Assembly: GCF_040954645.1 (NCBI RefSeq)
Contig: NC_092808.1
Location: 116,414,049 to 116,478,048 of the forward strand
Source: Diabrotica undecimpunctata
Lineage: Eukaryota > Arthropoda > Insecta > Coleoptera > Chrysomelidae
Direction of reading: 5' to 3'
DNA length: 64,000 bases
Position numbers and translations under genes: made by a program. Below are positions 1-10,140 of the stretch, piece by piece (position 1 is the stretch's first letter; each line of letters opens with the position of its first letter). The notes under the pieces are model-generated. The model was not told the DNA's origin. It searched no databases and saw nothing but the letters and a program-made list of their open reading frames with translations.

Positions 1-622
1 ACATTTTATGCATTTTTAAACAAAATTAGGGATTCCGAACCAGTTTTTGTTTGGGTGGATAATTGTTCGGTCAGAACAAAAATTGGTGCTTTTACACATT
101 TTTTGTGTATGCTGTAAACTAATTAGAATTGAACATTAGGAAAATAACTCTGAGATATTTTGAGTCAGGCCATACATTTATGGCAGCTGACTCCTATTTC
201 ATGATAGAGTCGTTGATTTTGTAAATGCGGTTAAAACGTCAACACGTAATGTCGAAGTTATCGACGTGGCTTTTAATGATTTTTACAACTGGAAAGACGA
301 ATCATCTCAATATAAAATAACAAGGTTGGTCCCTCGTCCGTACCTTCAACAAATGGTGGAAGTTTAGTTCATGAAAGGTTTCCATACATTAGGTTATAAA
401 ACTAGTTTTGAAGGAGAAATCATAAGTGCCAATTCTTTAAAGGCTAATATCCAAAAAATTGGCATTGCAAAACCACTCTCTATCTCTCAACCACGAGGTA
501 TTACCATGGAAAGAACACAGAATATAATCACCAAAATTGGTCACATAATGCCCCCAAATCGCATTACATTTTGGAAAAATATTTTTGTCAGCGAAAATGT
601 GGACACAATAATTGATAATTAA
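1..622 (+). pseudogene. DUF7869-like protein, C-terminal fragment
   Basis: The fragment is cut by the window edge. Bases 2-115 read as a block with VFVWVDNCSVRTK. Bases 145-366 carry RYFESGHTFMAADS, and after a one-base shift the frame continues through DFYNWKDESS to PRPYLQQMVEV. Bases 371-622 add an 83-codon tail with RGI, MPPNR and TFW motifs. From memory of the family, D-N-C-x2-(Q/R)-x-K, GHTFM.AD and MP.NR..FW are hallmarks of the uncharacterised DUF7869-type proteins found in many insects and often multicopy. The function is unknown; an RNase H-like fold is only a guess. Frameshifts near 115 and 207 and a stop at 365 mean this copy is dead. Confidence 0.55.
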
Positions 623-1030
623 TATAATAACTAGTTCGGAGCAGAAAATTAAGTTTTAATTATTTATATTTGATTGACTGAGTATGGTATTTTAGTTAGT
701 CTGTATTGTTGTTTAGTTTTTTAACTTTTCCTAATTATTAAGAATAACTTACGAAATTAATACAACATTAATATTGTAACGTTCATTTGTTTAATGCAAT
801 AAATATTTTTAAAAAATCATGTAGTTACGTTCTTAATTGTATACCTCCTGTTAAGTGAAAAAGGCGTATCTGTCAAAAGTGTTGTTTTCCCAAGTTGATA
901 CTCTACCAAAATCTGTTACATGATAGTAATAAACCTATTTGTTAACTTCTATATGGTACAAGTCACAACTTTTTAAAAAATCACGATTGCCTCATCAAAA
1001 TCACTAAAACTGATTTTTCTCGCAAACTAG
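623..1030. other. Spacer without a recognisable gene
   Basis: A+T-rich sequence between the DUF7869-like fragment and the end of the HARBI1-like gene. I see no coding pattern or clear repeat. Confidence 0.5.
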
Positions 1031-1039
1031 TTTAACCCT

Positions 1040-2234
1040 AGCCCTTTTGAGTTAACACGGCAGTATATTGTACCATTGGAAAACGCCTTTTCAACTGACC
1101 AAAACAGCTCTCGATTACACAACGTTCCTTTGCATGATTTGTATTATAATTTTGTTGAATAGATGTGGTTGGATTTTTAAAAGGTGTCAACAACTACGGT
1201 GCAATACCATATCCTTCATCACCTATCAAGGCTGCTCCTTGCACATTATTATACATAATTTGATGCACTACGGAGTTTCGCCAAATTCGACTATCGTGCA
1301 CGGAGCCTGGCCAACTTGCATCGACATTGGTAAACATTTCTTGGGCGTTACAAGTAGCTTGTACATTTATGGAATATACTCCTTTTCTATCCACGTATTC
1401 TTCACCATGGATACGTGGCTTTGTTATTTTAACGTGGATACAATCAATAGTACCTATAACATTGGGCAAATGCTTATTGATATTTGCCCACTGATTGATA
1501 GCAACTTCAAATGACTCGTTAGTTTTAGGAAATGTTATCCAGTTATTTCTCTTTAAGTAAATTGCTTCTGAAACACTGATCAAGGTTCTGGATACAGTAC
1601 TTTGGTTAACATTTAAATCAACAACAACTCCCTGCTGATATCCAGGATCTCCTAAAAAGGTAATATTTATATTTTACAATTTACAACTTATTTCCAAAAC
1701 GAACCTAAACTTCTCAAAAATCTCTCCATTTTCCGAGTGGGTGACAAGGCTCCTCCTCTTGTTTTTACGGAATCGTCATCGTCAAGAAAATGACTAGCAA
1801 GCCACTCTACATTTTCTCTGTTTAATCTAAAACAAAAATGAAAGTAACTTTTTATAAAGATTTTATATTAATACCTAAATATATATACCTACATATGCAG
1901 TGCGCTGATATAAGTCTTAGCCCCCCCTACTTTCCTACTTTTCCATTTAAAAAATCAAAGTTATGACTGTCACCTGAAGAAGGATTGCTAAAAGTTCGAA
2001 AAATTGATGCTATAATATACTATGATTATTTTAAAAATCGACCCCTCCGAGTGTTTTGCTTATGTACTAAAATAAATGAGTTAATATGGGGGGTAACACT
2101 TATTCCAGCGCGCTGTATGAATAAAACTGCACGATTCATGATAATTACCTGAATATTTTACGATAAATATTGTCATTGTATATTCTTCCTGGTTTGTAGA
2201 TTTTTCTACGACGAACATTCATAAATGCTGCCAT
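1040..2234 (-). pseudogene. Harbinger (HARBI1-like) transposase, three exons
   Basis: This is a DDE nuclease of the PIF/Harbinger superfamily. Reading the minus strand, exon 1 starts at the ATG at 2234 (MAAFMNVRRRK) and ends at 2149 with CAG/GTAATT. Exon 2 begins after TTTTGTTTTAG near 1825 (LNRENVEWLASHF). A second intron with GT...TTTTAG ends joins in frame to GDPGYQQGVVVDLNVNQSTV, the usual HARBI1 helix-turn-helix region. Catalytic blocks are GTIDCIHV (first D), PGSVHDSRIW (second D) and VIESCFGQLKRRFP (E). A TGG-to-TAG stop follows GYGIAP at about 1192, and the C-terminus after VLTQKG is lost. Introns and frame are otherwise well kept, so the copy may be fairly young. I did not find its terminal repeats. 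Confidence 0.85.
1898..2115. mobile_element. MITE in intron 1 of the HARBI1-like gene
   Basis: A 218-bp unit with inverted ends: CAGTGCGCTGATATAAGT on the left and, read as reverse complement, CAGCGCGCTGGAATAAGT on the right, both running into a C-rich block. It is flanked by TATG on both sides (1894-1897 and 2116-2119), a possible 4-bp target duplication. There is no coding capacity. It lies wholly inside the intron, so it need not have broken the gene. Confidence 0.75.
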
Positions 2235-3650
2235 TTTTTAACAAAAAACACCTACGTTGAAGTCGTTCATGCACCAACTTCATCTAAACTGAAGCAAATT
2301 TTACTAAACTAGCAAAGACTTCAAAAGCGTAGTACATCCTAAGTATCTGGTAAATAGTAGCAAATACTACGGAGAAAAGCAAAATGCTTTGTAAGTGTAA
2401 CAAGTACTACAAAAATGTAGAAATACTTTAAGCATTAGCAGATACTACGTTTTATGCATTCCACCCATTGTTTGTATACAATATTGTGAGTTGTTTTTTG
2501 TATTTAAAAACTATGTGAGCATATTAACACTAAATGTATATTGCTAATTGAAATTACGTAATTTGTTTAAAATAACGCCTTCGTTATTTTGTGTATTATT
2601 TGGAGTTAGAGGTACCTCCTTTGACCATTATATTCAAGATCAATATAGCATAATTTAGTAATCTAAAAGTGATTTCCCGTCAGATTCAAACACATTTTGC
2701 TAGGCCAATTTAATTTACTACCCGTATTTCACGTTCCAAATCCAACGAGTGACTAATGTGCTTTCAGTAAAAAACTAAGAATATTATCTGGAAGATTTCC
2801 AAGAAATAAAAATAATTACAGTCAATAAGTGGTATATAATATCTAAATTTTATTTTTTTGTATTTTGTTATATGGCATGCATTTTTTTGAACTGTACTAA
2901 CAAACTAATAATAATTGGTTTTGTAAATATTAAGCAAGAGGTAGGCTGAGTGTTAAATGTGTTGAGTTTTTTAAAGAAGTCGGTTTACTCCAGAACAATT
3001 TTCGAGCTTTTTCTTGGAGTGCCTTATTTATTTGCTGAATATTTAAAGAAGTGTCGCTACTTGGATTAAACCTTCTAAAGAGCTATCTATGGATATGGAT
3101 AAAGTTTATTGTTCAGTTTGTGGTAAAATTATAAGTACTAAATAATTAATGGATTCGACAGTTACTTGATGGAAATCTATTTTTATGTAACAATTAAACA
3201 CTGAAAACTTTGTTTTCAAAACTTTCACAAAATTTATTATAAAATCTTATCACTACAGCTGTTTCGACAGAGTGCCTTTCTCAAGTAATCTATTTTTGGT
3301 ATGCGTTTACACTTTATAGTTTTAAATGAAATTGGTTGAGGAAAAGTGGGCATCTATTGTGGGCGGTTACAGCCCACAATAGATTTATTTTTAGTTCGTG
3401 AGTGGTTAACGAGCTCTTGAGCACTAATGGGTTAATGAGCACTAAGAAGGCCCGACACTTGACGCATACCTAGAAGTGATTTTGACGGTGGGAGCAATGC
3501 AGCCGTCATTTTGACGGTGGGACTTAGAAAGCAGTTATTCCTTATAAAAAAAGTATAATTTTACTATTTGAGAGAGTGAGTCATCGTTTAAGGGCCCAGA
3601 AATGCGGAAAGCTGTTTGGAAATCCAGTGACGTACACTTACTTTTATTTT
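2235..3650. other. Non-coding stretch with a short hairpin
   Basis: No gene is visible. A perfect hairpin occurs at 3352-3384: a 13-bp stem (ATCTATTGTGGGC) with a 7-nt loop. The phrase ATTTTGACGGTGGGA is repeated directly near 3479 and 3513. The start of this stretch (about 2280-2460) is rich in GTAGTA/TACTAC words and may be the outer part of the Harbinger element, but I could not pair it with a left end. Confidence 0.5.
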
Positions 3651-3659
3651 AACGTTAAT

Positions 3660-4275
3660 TATATTTTATTTTTCAAATATTAATGTTCGAAATAGGCCAC
3701 AATATATTTATTTACAAGTTTTTACTGACGTTTCGATCTCTATATCCAAGGACCGCTTTCAAAGATATAAATGATAGTTATATTTATTTTATTTGTTTAT
3801 TATTATATATTTTTATAATCTTATATTGTTTATTTTCTTTTTTTTTCTATCTTTAAAAACGGAATAGAGATCGAAACGTCAATGTATTAAACATGTAAAT
3901 AGATATATTGTGGCTTATGTCCAACGTTCTCCCTAAAAATACAGAATGCCACAAACAAGCAGCTATAGAAAAATAAATATATCTGTCATTTGTATGTTTG
4001 AAAACGGTCTCTTTATAGAGATCGAAACGTCCGTAAATTAAACATTTGAATAAATATATTGTGGCTTATTCCCAACATTGTTTCTAAAAATACAGAACGA
4101 CAAGCGAAAAGCCATAGAAAATAAATAGTACTATCACTTGTATAATTGAAAACGGTCTCTGGATATAGAGATCGAAACGTCAATAAATAAACATACGAAT
4201 AAATATTTTGTGGCTCATTCCCTACATTCCCCTAAAAATACAGAATGCCACAAACAAAAAGCTATAAAAAAGAAG
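3660..4275. repeat. Tandem array, about 146-153 bp period, with an inverted first unit
   Basis: The phrase GAGATCGAAACGTC recurs at about 3867, 4019 and 4165. Between copies come AATAAATATATTGTGGC, a CCCAAC/CCTAC block and AAAATACAGAA. At the left end the same motif appears in reverse complement (GACGTTTCGATCTC, about 3728), so the first unit is inverted. The units are diverged. Similar wording (GATTTCCGAAGTGGAAATCGA, GACTTATTCCCAAC) occurs in the inverted arms near 56.6 and 62.2 kb, so this is probably a dispersed element family with internal tandem repeats rather than a satellite. Confidence 0.7.
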
Positions 4276-4684
4276 TAATTTTGCAGAAAGTTTACTGATA
4301 CCAACCGGCTGTCGCGGAAGTTACGCTAAAACGTCTTTTGACGTGACTCGTCCTTAAAGAGTTACACAATGAATTTTTTTTTAAAACAAATTTTAAGACA
4401 GTTTCCACACCACTCCAGAGGTATGTCTTGTGGCGCGATACTTTTGTTAAATGGGTGTTCGCCAAGAGCCATATTGTCTTATTAAATAAATTGAACAAAA
4501 CACTTAAACAGTATAAAACAAAACAAAATAAAATCCTATAAAACAAAATAAAATTCTATAAAAACAAAATAAAACTAATGTTTGATGTGTTTAAACACAA
4601 ACACTATACACACTTACTATGTTCTTCTCGTTTTTTTTTGTTTTTGGTTTTTTTATGCTGATGTTCTTATTAAACTATTAGAAA

Positions 4685-5779
4685 ATATTATTCGCTGTCT
4701 AAACCTGAAGATGCAGTGCTGCTATCGCTGTCATTATCTTCACCACCTGGTGTAATTATAATTGGCTCTAGTAAAACTTTGATATGAGGGTCAAGTTCCC
4801 ACATACGATGTTCTTCTTTAATTATGTGGCCTATACATTTAGCCCATTTCTCTGGAGTTACATGGAGGATTGCTTGAATCAAAAGTTTCTTAATTTCGTT
4901 TAATTTGAACGTTTTGTTATTGCGTGCTACTTCTCCTTTTACTTGCTTCCAGATAAGTTTAATGGGATTAAGTTCGCAATGATAAGGTGGTAGACGCAGA
5001 ACTTTGACACCATAATCTTTTGCAGTTTCATCTACAGCATATTTAAGATATTCATTTTTCCTTAACCGTGCAATGTCGAGTAGCTAAATTTTGAGCATTG
5101 ATTCTTCGTATGCAATCCCCTTTTTTGTAAGCCATTCTTGAATCCTCCCCTTCAATTTCTTTAATAATCACCTGTTTTTTTTTCGACTCAAATTGAAGAA
5201 AACCATCATCAAGAAACCCTGTACCGTCCCTTTCCTGATGGAGCTTTTAATCCTGTATATCAGCCTTCTATAAATGTTTCGCGTTTACTTTTGACATTTA
5301 AATCTTGCCAAACTTTTCCAACTGTATGACCTTTTCCAACCTTGGTTAATCCAGGTTTCATCCAAATAACATATTTTGCGTCCAGTGCTGCGAATTTTGC
5401 GTATTTCTTCTAAATATTTTCTTCTCCGCACAATAATTTTATTTTTTTCTAATAGCATACTTTTTCTGTTGAGTTTTACATATCGAAAGTTCATTTCATG
5501 CATTTTACCTTTTTCTTGCTTTTTATTTTCCGATGTATTTTTAAGTACACGATAAATACAGCTAACGGATACTTTTGTTAAACTGCTACAAATGTCGACC
5601 GCTTGGCTAACATTTAATTCCATTTTTCCGCCGACAATTCCTTCATAAACGTTTCGTATTATTACCTTCTCTTCGGACGTTAACATTTTCCGTCTCTTTT
5701 GAGGCATTTCATTTTTGGAATCAACATCAGAATTTTGCAGTCTTCTCTTGGAACAACTCGGTTTTTCGTCCAACTCCAA
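4685..5779 (-). pseudogene. Tc1/mariner-superfamily (DDE_3) transposase, decayed
   Basis: The ATG at 5779 opens a 164-codon frame with a basic, helix-turn-helix-like N-terminus (LTSEEKVIIRNVYEGIVGGK; SVSCIYRVLKN) and then CYLDETWIN, where the D is the first catalytic acidic residue. Several frameshifts follow. The second catalytic block seems lost between 5045 and 5110. At about 5000-4685 the frame is clean again: LPPYHCELNPIKLIWKQVK gives the third acidic residue, followed by an acidic C-terminus ending in SSGLDSE. This architecture matches DDE_3 transposase-like proteins that are multicopy in aphids and beetles. No terminal repeats were found. The copy cannot be active. Confidence 0.75.
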
Positions 5780-6839
5780 TAAAACTCAAACCAAATAATC
5801 ACAGAATATAACTAAACATTTACTATAAAACGACAAACTATAACACTCGTATTATCAATAACACGTTTTATCAATAACACAAACTTATCGCATAAAATAC
5901 CGTACCCTCAGAAACGCCAATGTAAATAACCTATTGTTGATGGGCACTCGCTCGACAAAAACTAGTTTTACGGCTTTCTGTGGATCTGAATTGAAACGGG
6001 GTTCCCTCGCTAATTCCAAAGTTGCCAAACGATTGAAAAATATTGTTTTAAAATATCGATTTTTATTTTATAAATTTAAATATGTAACGAAACGGAACAT
6101 ATAAATAAAATTTATTTCATTACAATTTTGTGCTAATTTTTACTATTGAAAAAATCAGGTTTTTTTGTATTTTTATGACGGTAATAATCGCTGCGTGGAA
6201 GAATACAGGTTTTGTATGACCATAATTACTACTTGTAAACAAGAATTGGCTACACTGTACGACAACTTCTGGTCAAGTCTACTATAGAGAAGCACAAATA
6301 AATATACTACTTTATATATTCTGTAATTTCTTATGAGGAAACGCAAATTGCAATCGAGAAAACAGGCAGTTTTCGAGGGCCGCTGTGTACATTTTATACA
6401 CTCACACACTCAGTGATATCACTCTTCTAAATTGAGGGTTTCTACTTTACTTTAATTCAAGTTAAATGCAAATTATTATAAAAAACCATGTTTTTCCAAT
6501 CGTATAACAATAATAATACCTATAATTAAATATGTAATTTAAACAAAAACTTAATATATTCATTAATTCTGATATTTTGCATAAAAAATTATGTTCTTTT
6601 TAATTTGCTAAGAACATTTGCTACATACGTATTTTTTACAAATATTAAATGATTCACATGTTAGATTTTTTTGCAATTTTTGTTTATTTGACACTGAAAC
6701 CTCTTATTATTTACAGTACTTTAGTACTTTTATCTACAGTCAAATTTTCAGGTGCTTGAGAAATTTGAACACTACTGGAATCCGTTTTCTGTTTTATATA
6801 TTCTGCTCTCCTTTTTTTTTAGTAATGGCTGGAGCAATT
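5780..6839. other. Non-coding, A+T-rich
   Basis: I see nothing here that supports a gene; the open frames at 6173-6409 and 6618-6848 have no recognisable motif and biased low-complexity composition. The segment 5780-5990 may contain the 5' part of the DDE_3 element. Confidence 0.45.
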
Positions 6840-7545
6840 CTAGAATAACGTGTTATGGTAGTGACTGAGGATTGCGCTCGTTATTATTTCCTAAATACGA
6901 AAATCCATTACAAATGTATTTGCTGTCAACGGCCACCAAGAGCCAAAATTTTATGCCAAATTTATCACGTTTATTTGCACTGAAGACATGGACAAAGAGT
7001 TTTAGAAAGAAATAGGTGCTCGTCGCCGGTTAAGTTTACACCTAGCATATAGCACATTTCTGTGCAAACTTCTGATGCCTACGCAAACTTATCTGTAGTA
7101 ATTTGCAAGAATCGAGTGCTCTTTAGGTCAAATCGAAGGTACTTTACTATCTCGTTTAACCTATTTCTGCTCATAATTTGTTTGAAAACAGGTGGTCCCC
7201 ATAAATTGAACCACAAGAGATTAATATACAAGTGAAACATATTAAGGGCACCACGAGTATAATGTGACGTAGCATTGAATCATTGATAAATAATCGCCAA
7301 GACGTTAGCAGATTACTATTTTAAACATGTAGTTTTGCAAAATCTGTTGAAACTAAAGATTCTCTTAGATCATTATGTTGATTGCGACATCTTACTCCAC
7401 TGGAATCAACACAAGTCCACTTTGTACCTTTACTGGAAAAAAGGAGAACACCGAAAGCAGAAACTGAATTGTATGGAGTAGATCGTTGCCTGCTACGTGT
7501 AGATCTGCCAATTCTTCTAGACATTATACCACGTGTGACGTAACC
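6840..7545 (-). pseudogene. piggyBac-family transposase remnant
   Basis: Minus-strand translation gives, N- to C-terminal, KGTKWTCVDSSG (about 7435), an SWRLFINDSML block (about 7290), GPPVFKQIMSRNRLNEIVKY (about 7195), LRFDLKSTRF, TDKFA, GVNLTGDEHLFLSKTLCP (the first catalytic D region) and DKFGIKFWLLVAVDSKY (about 6950). The order and wording match piggyBac transposases (compare GPPVF...MSR.R...I..YLRFD and T.DEQLFP.K). Frameshifts and small deletions separate the blocks, and nothing after KY..NGF is kept, so the second and third catalytic residues are gone. The N-terminus is cut by a LINE tail lying directly upstream. Confidence 0.8.
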
Positions 7546-7795
7546 TATGATTAATCTTCTTCTTCTTCTTGAAGTGCCATCTCCGCGGCGGAGGTCGGCA
7601 ATCATCATAGCTAGTCGGACTTTTGAGACAACTGCTCTGAAAAGTTCATTTGATTTACATCTGTACCACTCTCTCAGGTTGCGCAGCCATGACACTCTAC
7701 GCCTTCCTATGCTTCTCTTTCCTTGGATCTTTTCCTGCATAATCAGTTGGAACAAAGTGTATTTCTCTCCGTGTGTAATAGTTCCAAGATAGATA
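7546..7795 (-). mobile_element. 5'-truncated LINE tail (RT C-terminus)
   Basis: The minus strand reads GEKYTLFQLIMQEKIQGKRS and then RRRVSWLRNLREWY, SNELFRAVVSKVR and MIADLRRGDGT, followed by a (GAA)n-like tail at the low-coordinate end. This is the conserved C-terminus of a LINE family present many times in this window (also 36.9, 41.2 and 61.4 kb). It reads straight into the piggyBac remnant in the same open frame, making a false 144-codon fusion. A convincing target duplication was not seen. Confidence 0.8.
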
Positions 7796-7968
7796 TTCCA
7801 ATTTTCTTGTTTTAATTGTATTTGTGCATATTATTTTGTATTATTTGTGTTAAGAGATATAAACAAATAGTTTCCATTGCTTTCTAGTGATATTCTGACA
7901 GTTGTATACAATTTTTTGTGAATTTAGCAAACATTGCATGTTTCTTACACCAGTGGTGCCAGAACATC

Positions 7969-9051
7969 ATGGAAAAAGCCAAAGACATCTCACCAAAGAA
8001 AATAGCGGAAATAAAAACGTTATTATTAAACACTTATCACTCAAATAGAACAAGGTAGCATCAATTTCTAAAGTTTCAAGGGCATCTTTAAACCGAACAA
8101 GAAAAAAGCCGTTAGTCATAAAAGCCATGAAGAAAAAACGCCTTAAGGGGCTAAAGACCAAGATTGGGCCATTGATGATTGGAATCAGGTAAATAACATT
8201 AATTAAAATTGATTTTATTTTATGTATTTTACAGTTTATCTATTTGTTCACGATTCTAAAATAATAATAATATTTCAAGTTTGTTTTTCAGATGAATCTA
8301 CCGAGCAGATCCTTATGGACATAGCTAGATTTGTGAGGAGAAGACCTGCGAAAAAATACAGAGCAGATTGTATTGTAAGGACAGTAAAGCACTCCCTGGG
8401 CATCATAGTGTGGTCTATCATAAGCAGTCAGAGAACTGGTAGACTCTCCATTGTCGAAGGAACAATGGGGCACGACCAGTACTTGAGACTAGTGCAAACA
8501 AAAATGCTTCCTCAAGTCCAGAAGTGATTCCCAAATAAGAGTTTTACGTTTAGGCATGACTCGACGCCTTGTCAAAAGGCAAAAACTGTTACAAAAGTCC
8601 TTACTGAGAACTAGATAAATGTGCTTGATAGGCCTGGCAATTCGCCAGATCTTAATCTAATAGAAAATCTTTGTAAGCTCATAAAGAAAGAAATTTCTAA
8701 TGAAATTATTACCACAAAGCGTTAATTGATCATGCGCTTAATAGCAATATGGCACAGGAGTAGAATAATTTAACAAAATTGCCAGAAATGGAACATAGAA
8801 AGTATGTCAAGAACGTGCAAGGCAGTCATTGCTGCAAAAGGGTGACACTACCAATTTTTAGGCTTAACGCATCATTTTAAGTATATCCACGTAATTACTC
8901 GTTTTTTTTTTTTAATATGCAAATTTTATAAAGTTCTAAATCACAGTAAAACAGAATTAAGCACAAAAATTTGTTTTATAGCAATTACATACCATTATTA
9001 AACAATAAGTAAAATGCTATGGAGGAGCTCTAATAATTTAATCACCCACTG
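7969..9051 (+). pseudogene. Tc1-like transposase with right terminal repeat
   Basis: MEKAKDISPKKIAEIKTLLL starts at 7969. The middle is lost. From 8285 the frame reads CFSDEST (first D) and RRRPAKKYRADCIV, then IIVWSIISSQRTGRLSIVEG. After a stop at 8525 come FRHDSTPCQKAK (second D) and GNSPDLNLIENLCKLIKKEI (E), the Tc1 DD34E pattern. A roughly 90-bp A+T-rich segment (8189-8278) beginning GTAAAT interrupts the DDWNQ/VCFSDES region; it could be an intron-like insertion. The right end appears to be CACCCACTG at 9051 followed by TA. The left repeat was not found. Several stops make it inactive. Confidence 0.8.
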
Positions 9052-9674
9052 TAGGCTCATAGTAAACTGAAAGTAATTTTTTGTTACAGGAGTACTTAAT
9101 ATGTAGCTATAATTTTTTGTTACAACTTTTTATCACCATCCTCAAATGAAACGTTCGCCATTCTGACATTTACCTTAATAATATTCTTTATGACTAAAAG
9201 ATAATACCGTTAGACAAACGTTCATAAAATTGATGCAGCTACATTTCCAGGTTCACATAATGGTGGCGTTTATTAGAAATTATAGCTTTCCACTCTCTTT
9301 ATAAGCGTATTGATTGAATAGAGAAAATGTATTATGATGCTCGTGTTTTATTTAGTAATTTACTTAAGAGTAGAATCAGTATAGTGTCAACTTGATAATT
9401 ACTTAATGTAGTTTTAAAACTATATAGCAGGAACAAATTTGAAGTATGCTTATCAGGATAGAGATTAATGAAAGAAGTTAGGGAGAGGCCTAGGTCCATA
9501 AATGGACGAAAGAAGGCAAAAAAAAAAGGTTTTAAAACATATTTTGATCGCCCCGGAGGAACTAGTACTGCTAAATTTTCTAGTATGAACAAATCTTTCA
9601 TTTTAAAATTTGAATCATTTAATTAATAAACCACATTGATTTGAGTAATGGTATTATAACCGCTGTAATTGTAC
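9052..9674. other. Spacer without a recognisable gene
   Basis: Nothing convincing. Plus-strand wording around 9470-9520 (GRGLGP, MDERRQ) is faintly like a LINE C-terminal tail but too short to call. Confidence 0.4.
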
Positions 9675-9860
9675 ATTATATGAGAAATCATAGGTTAAGA
9701 TGGTTAGACGTTAATCACCCAATACGAATCATTGCTGACCTGCGGATTTCTGTATGAAATAGGAGAGAAGGACTAAAAAAGACCTGGGGGAGATACTTAG
9801 GCAGGACATGTCCGTAAAGGGGATTGTTATTGATATGGCACAAGATCAAATCAAAAGAAA
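9675..9860 (+). pseudogene. LINE reverse transcriptase C-terminal remnant
   Basis: Plus-strand frames give MRNHRLRWLDVNHP, then ERRTKKDLGEILRQDMSVKG and IDMAQDQIK across small frameshifts. This resembles the end of a common insect LINE RT family (RLRWLGHV..., GRPKKTWGE.LR.D, DMAQDR.KW). It is a different family from the CR1-like element that follows and overlaps it by a few codons, so one was probably inserted into the other; I could not fix the boundary. Confidence 0.55.
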
Positions 9861-10140
9861 AGCAAATCACCTTCTACAGAGTCGGCAAAGCAAACCAGCG
9901 ATTTCCCCGAATGATAAAGGTAGTAATAGGTTCGGAATACCACGTTAAAGATATTCTGAGAAATAAAGCCAAACTTCTGGAGAACAAAGCCACGGAAAAA
10001 TTCTCAATAATTGACGACAAGACGCCCATCTAACAAGTACGTTTAAAAGAACTCCGAAGTGAGCTAGAAACTCGTAAAAATAACGGTGAACATGATTTAA
10101 CTATTAAATACATCAATGGCACTCCCAGAATCACGAAATT
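9850..10140 (+). pseudogene. CR1-like LINE ORF1, C-terminal part
   Basis: Reading from about 9880: RVGKANQRFPRMIKVVIGS, HVKDILRNKAKLL, FSIIDDKTPI, then an in-frame TAA at 10031 and QVRLKELRSELETRKNNGEH, TIKYINGTPRITK. The pattern of (R)P..(I/L)KVV..S, ILR.K..L, DKTP and L..LR.EL..R matches ORF1 C-termini of CR1/L2-type LINEs. It ends about where ORF2 begins, the usual arrangement. The 5' part of ORF1 is absent, so the element is 5'-truncated. Confidence 0.65.

Noticed and set aside
3660..4275. CRISPR-like array
   Set aside because: Regular repeats with unique-looking gaps, but the period is about 150 bp, the gaps are also repeated, and the genome is eukaryotic.
4292..4546. 84-residue minus-strand ORF
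   Set aside because: Hydrophobic low-complexity start and no family I could recognise; could be part of a repeat.
6173..6848. Two short ORFs (minus 78 and plus 76 residues)
   Set aside because: No motif and typical of chance frames in A+T-rich DNA.
7321..7755. Single 144-residue basic protein
   Set aside because: The frame joins a LINE C-terminus to a piggyBac N-terminus by chance.
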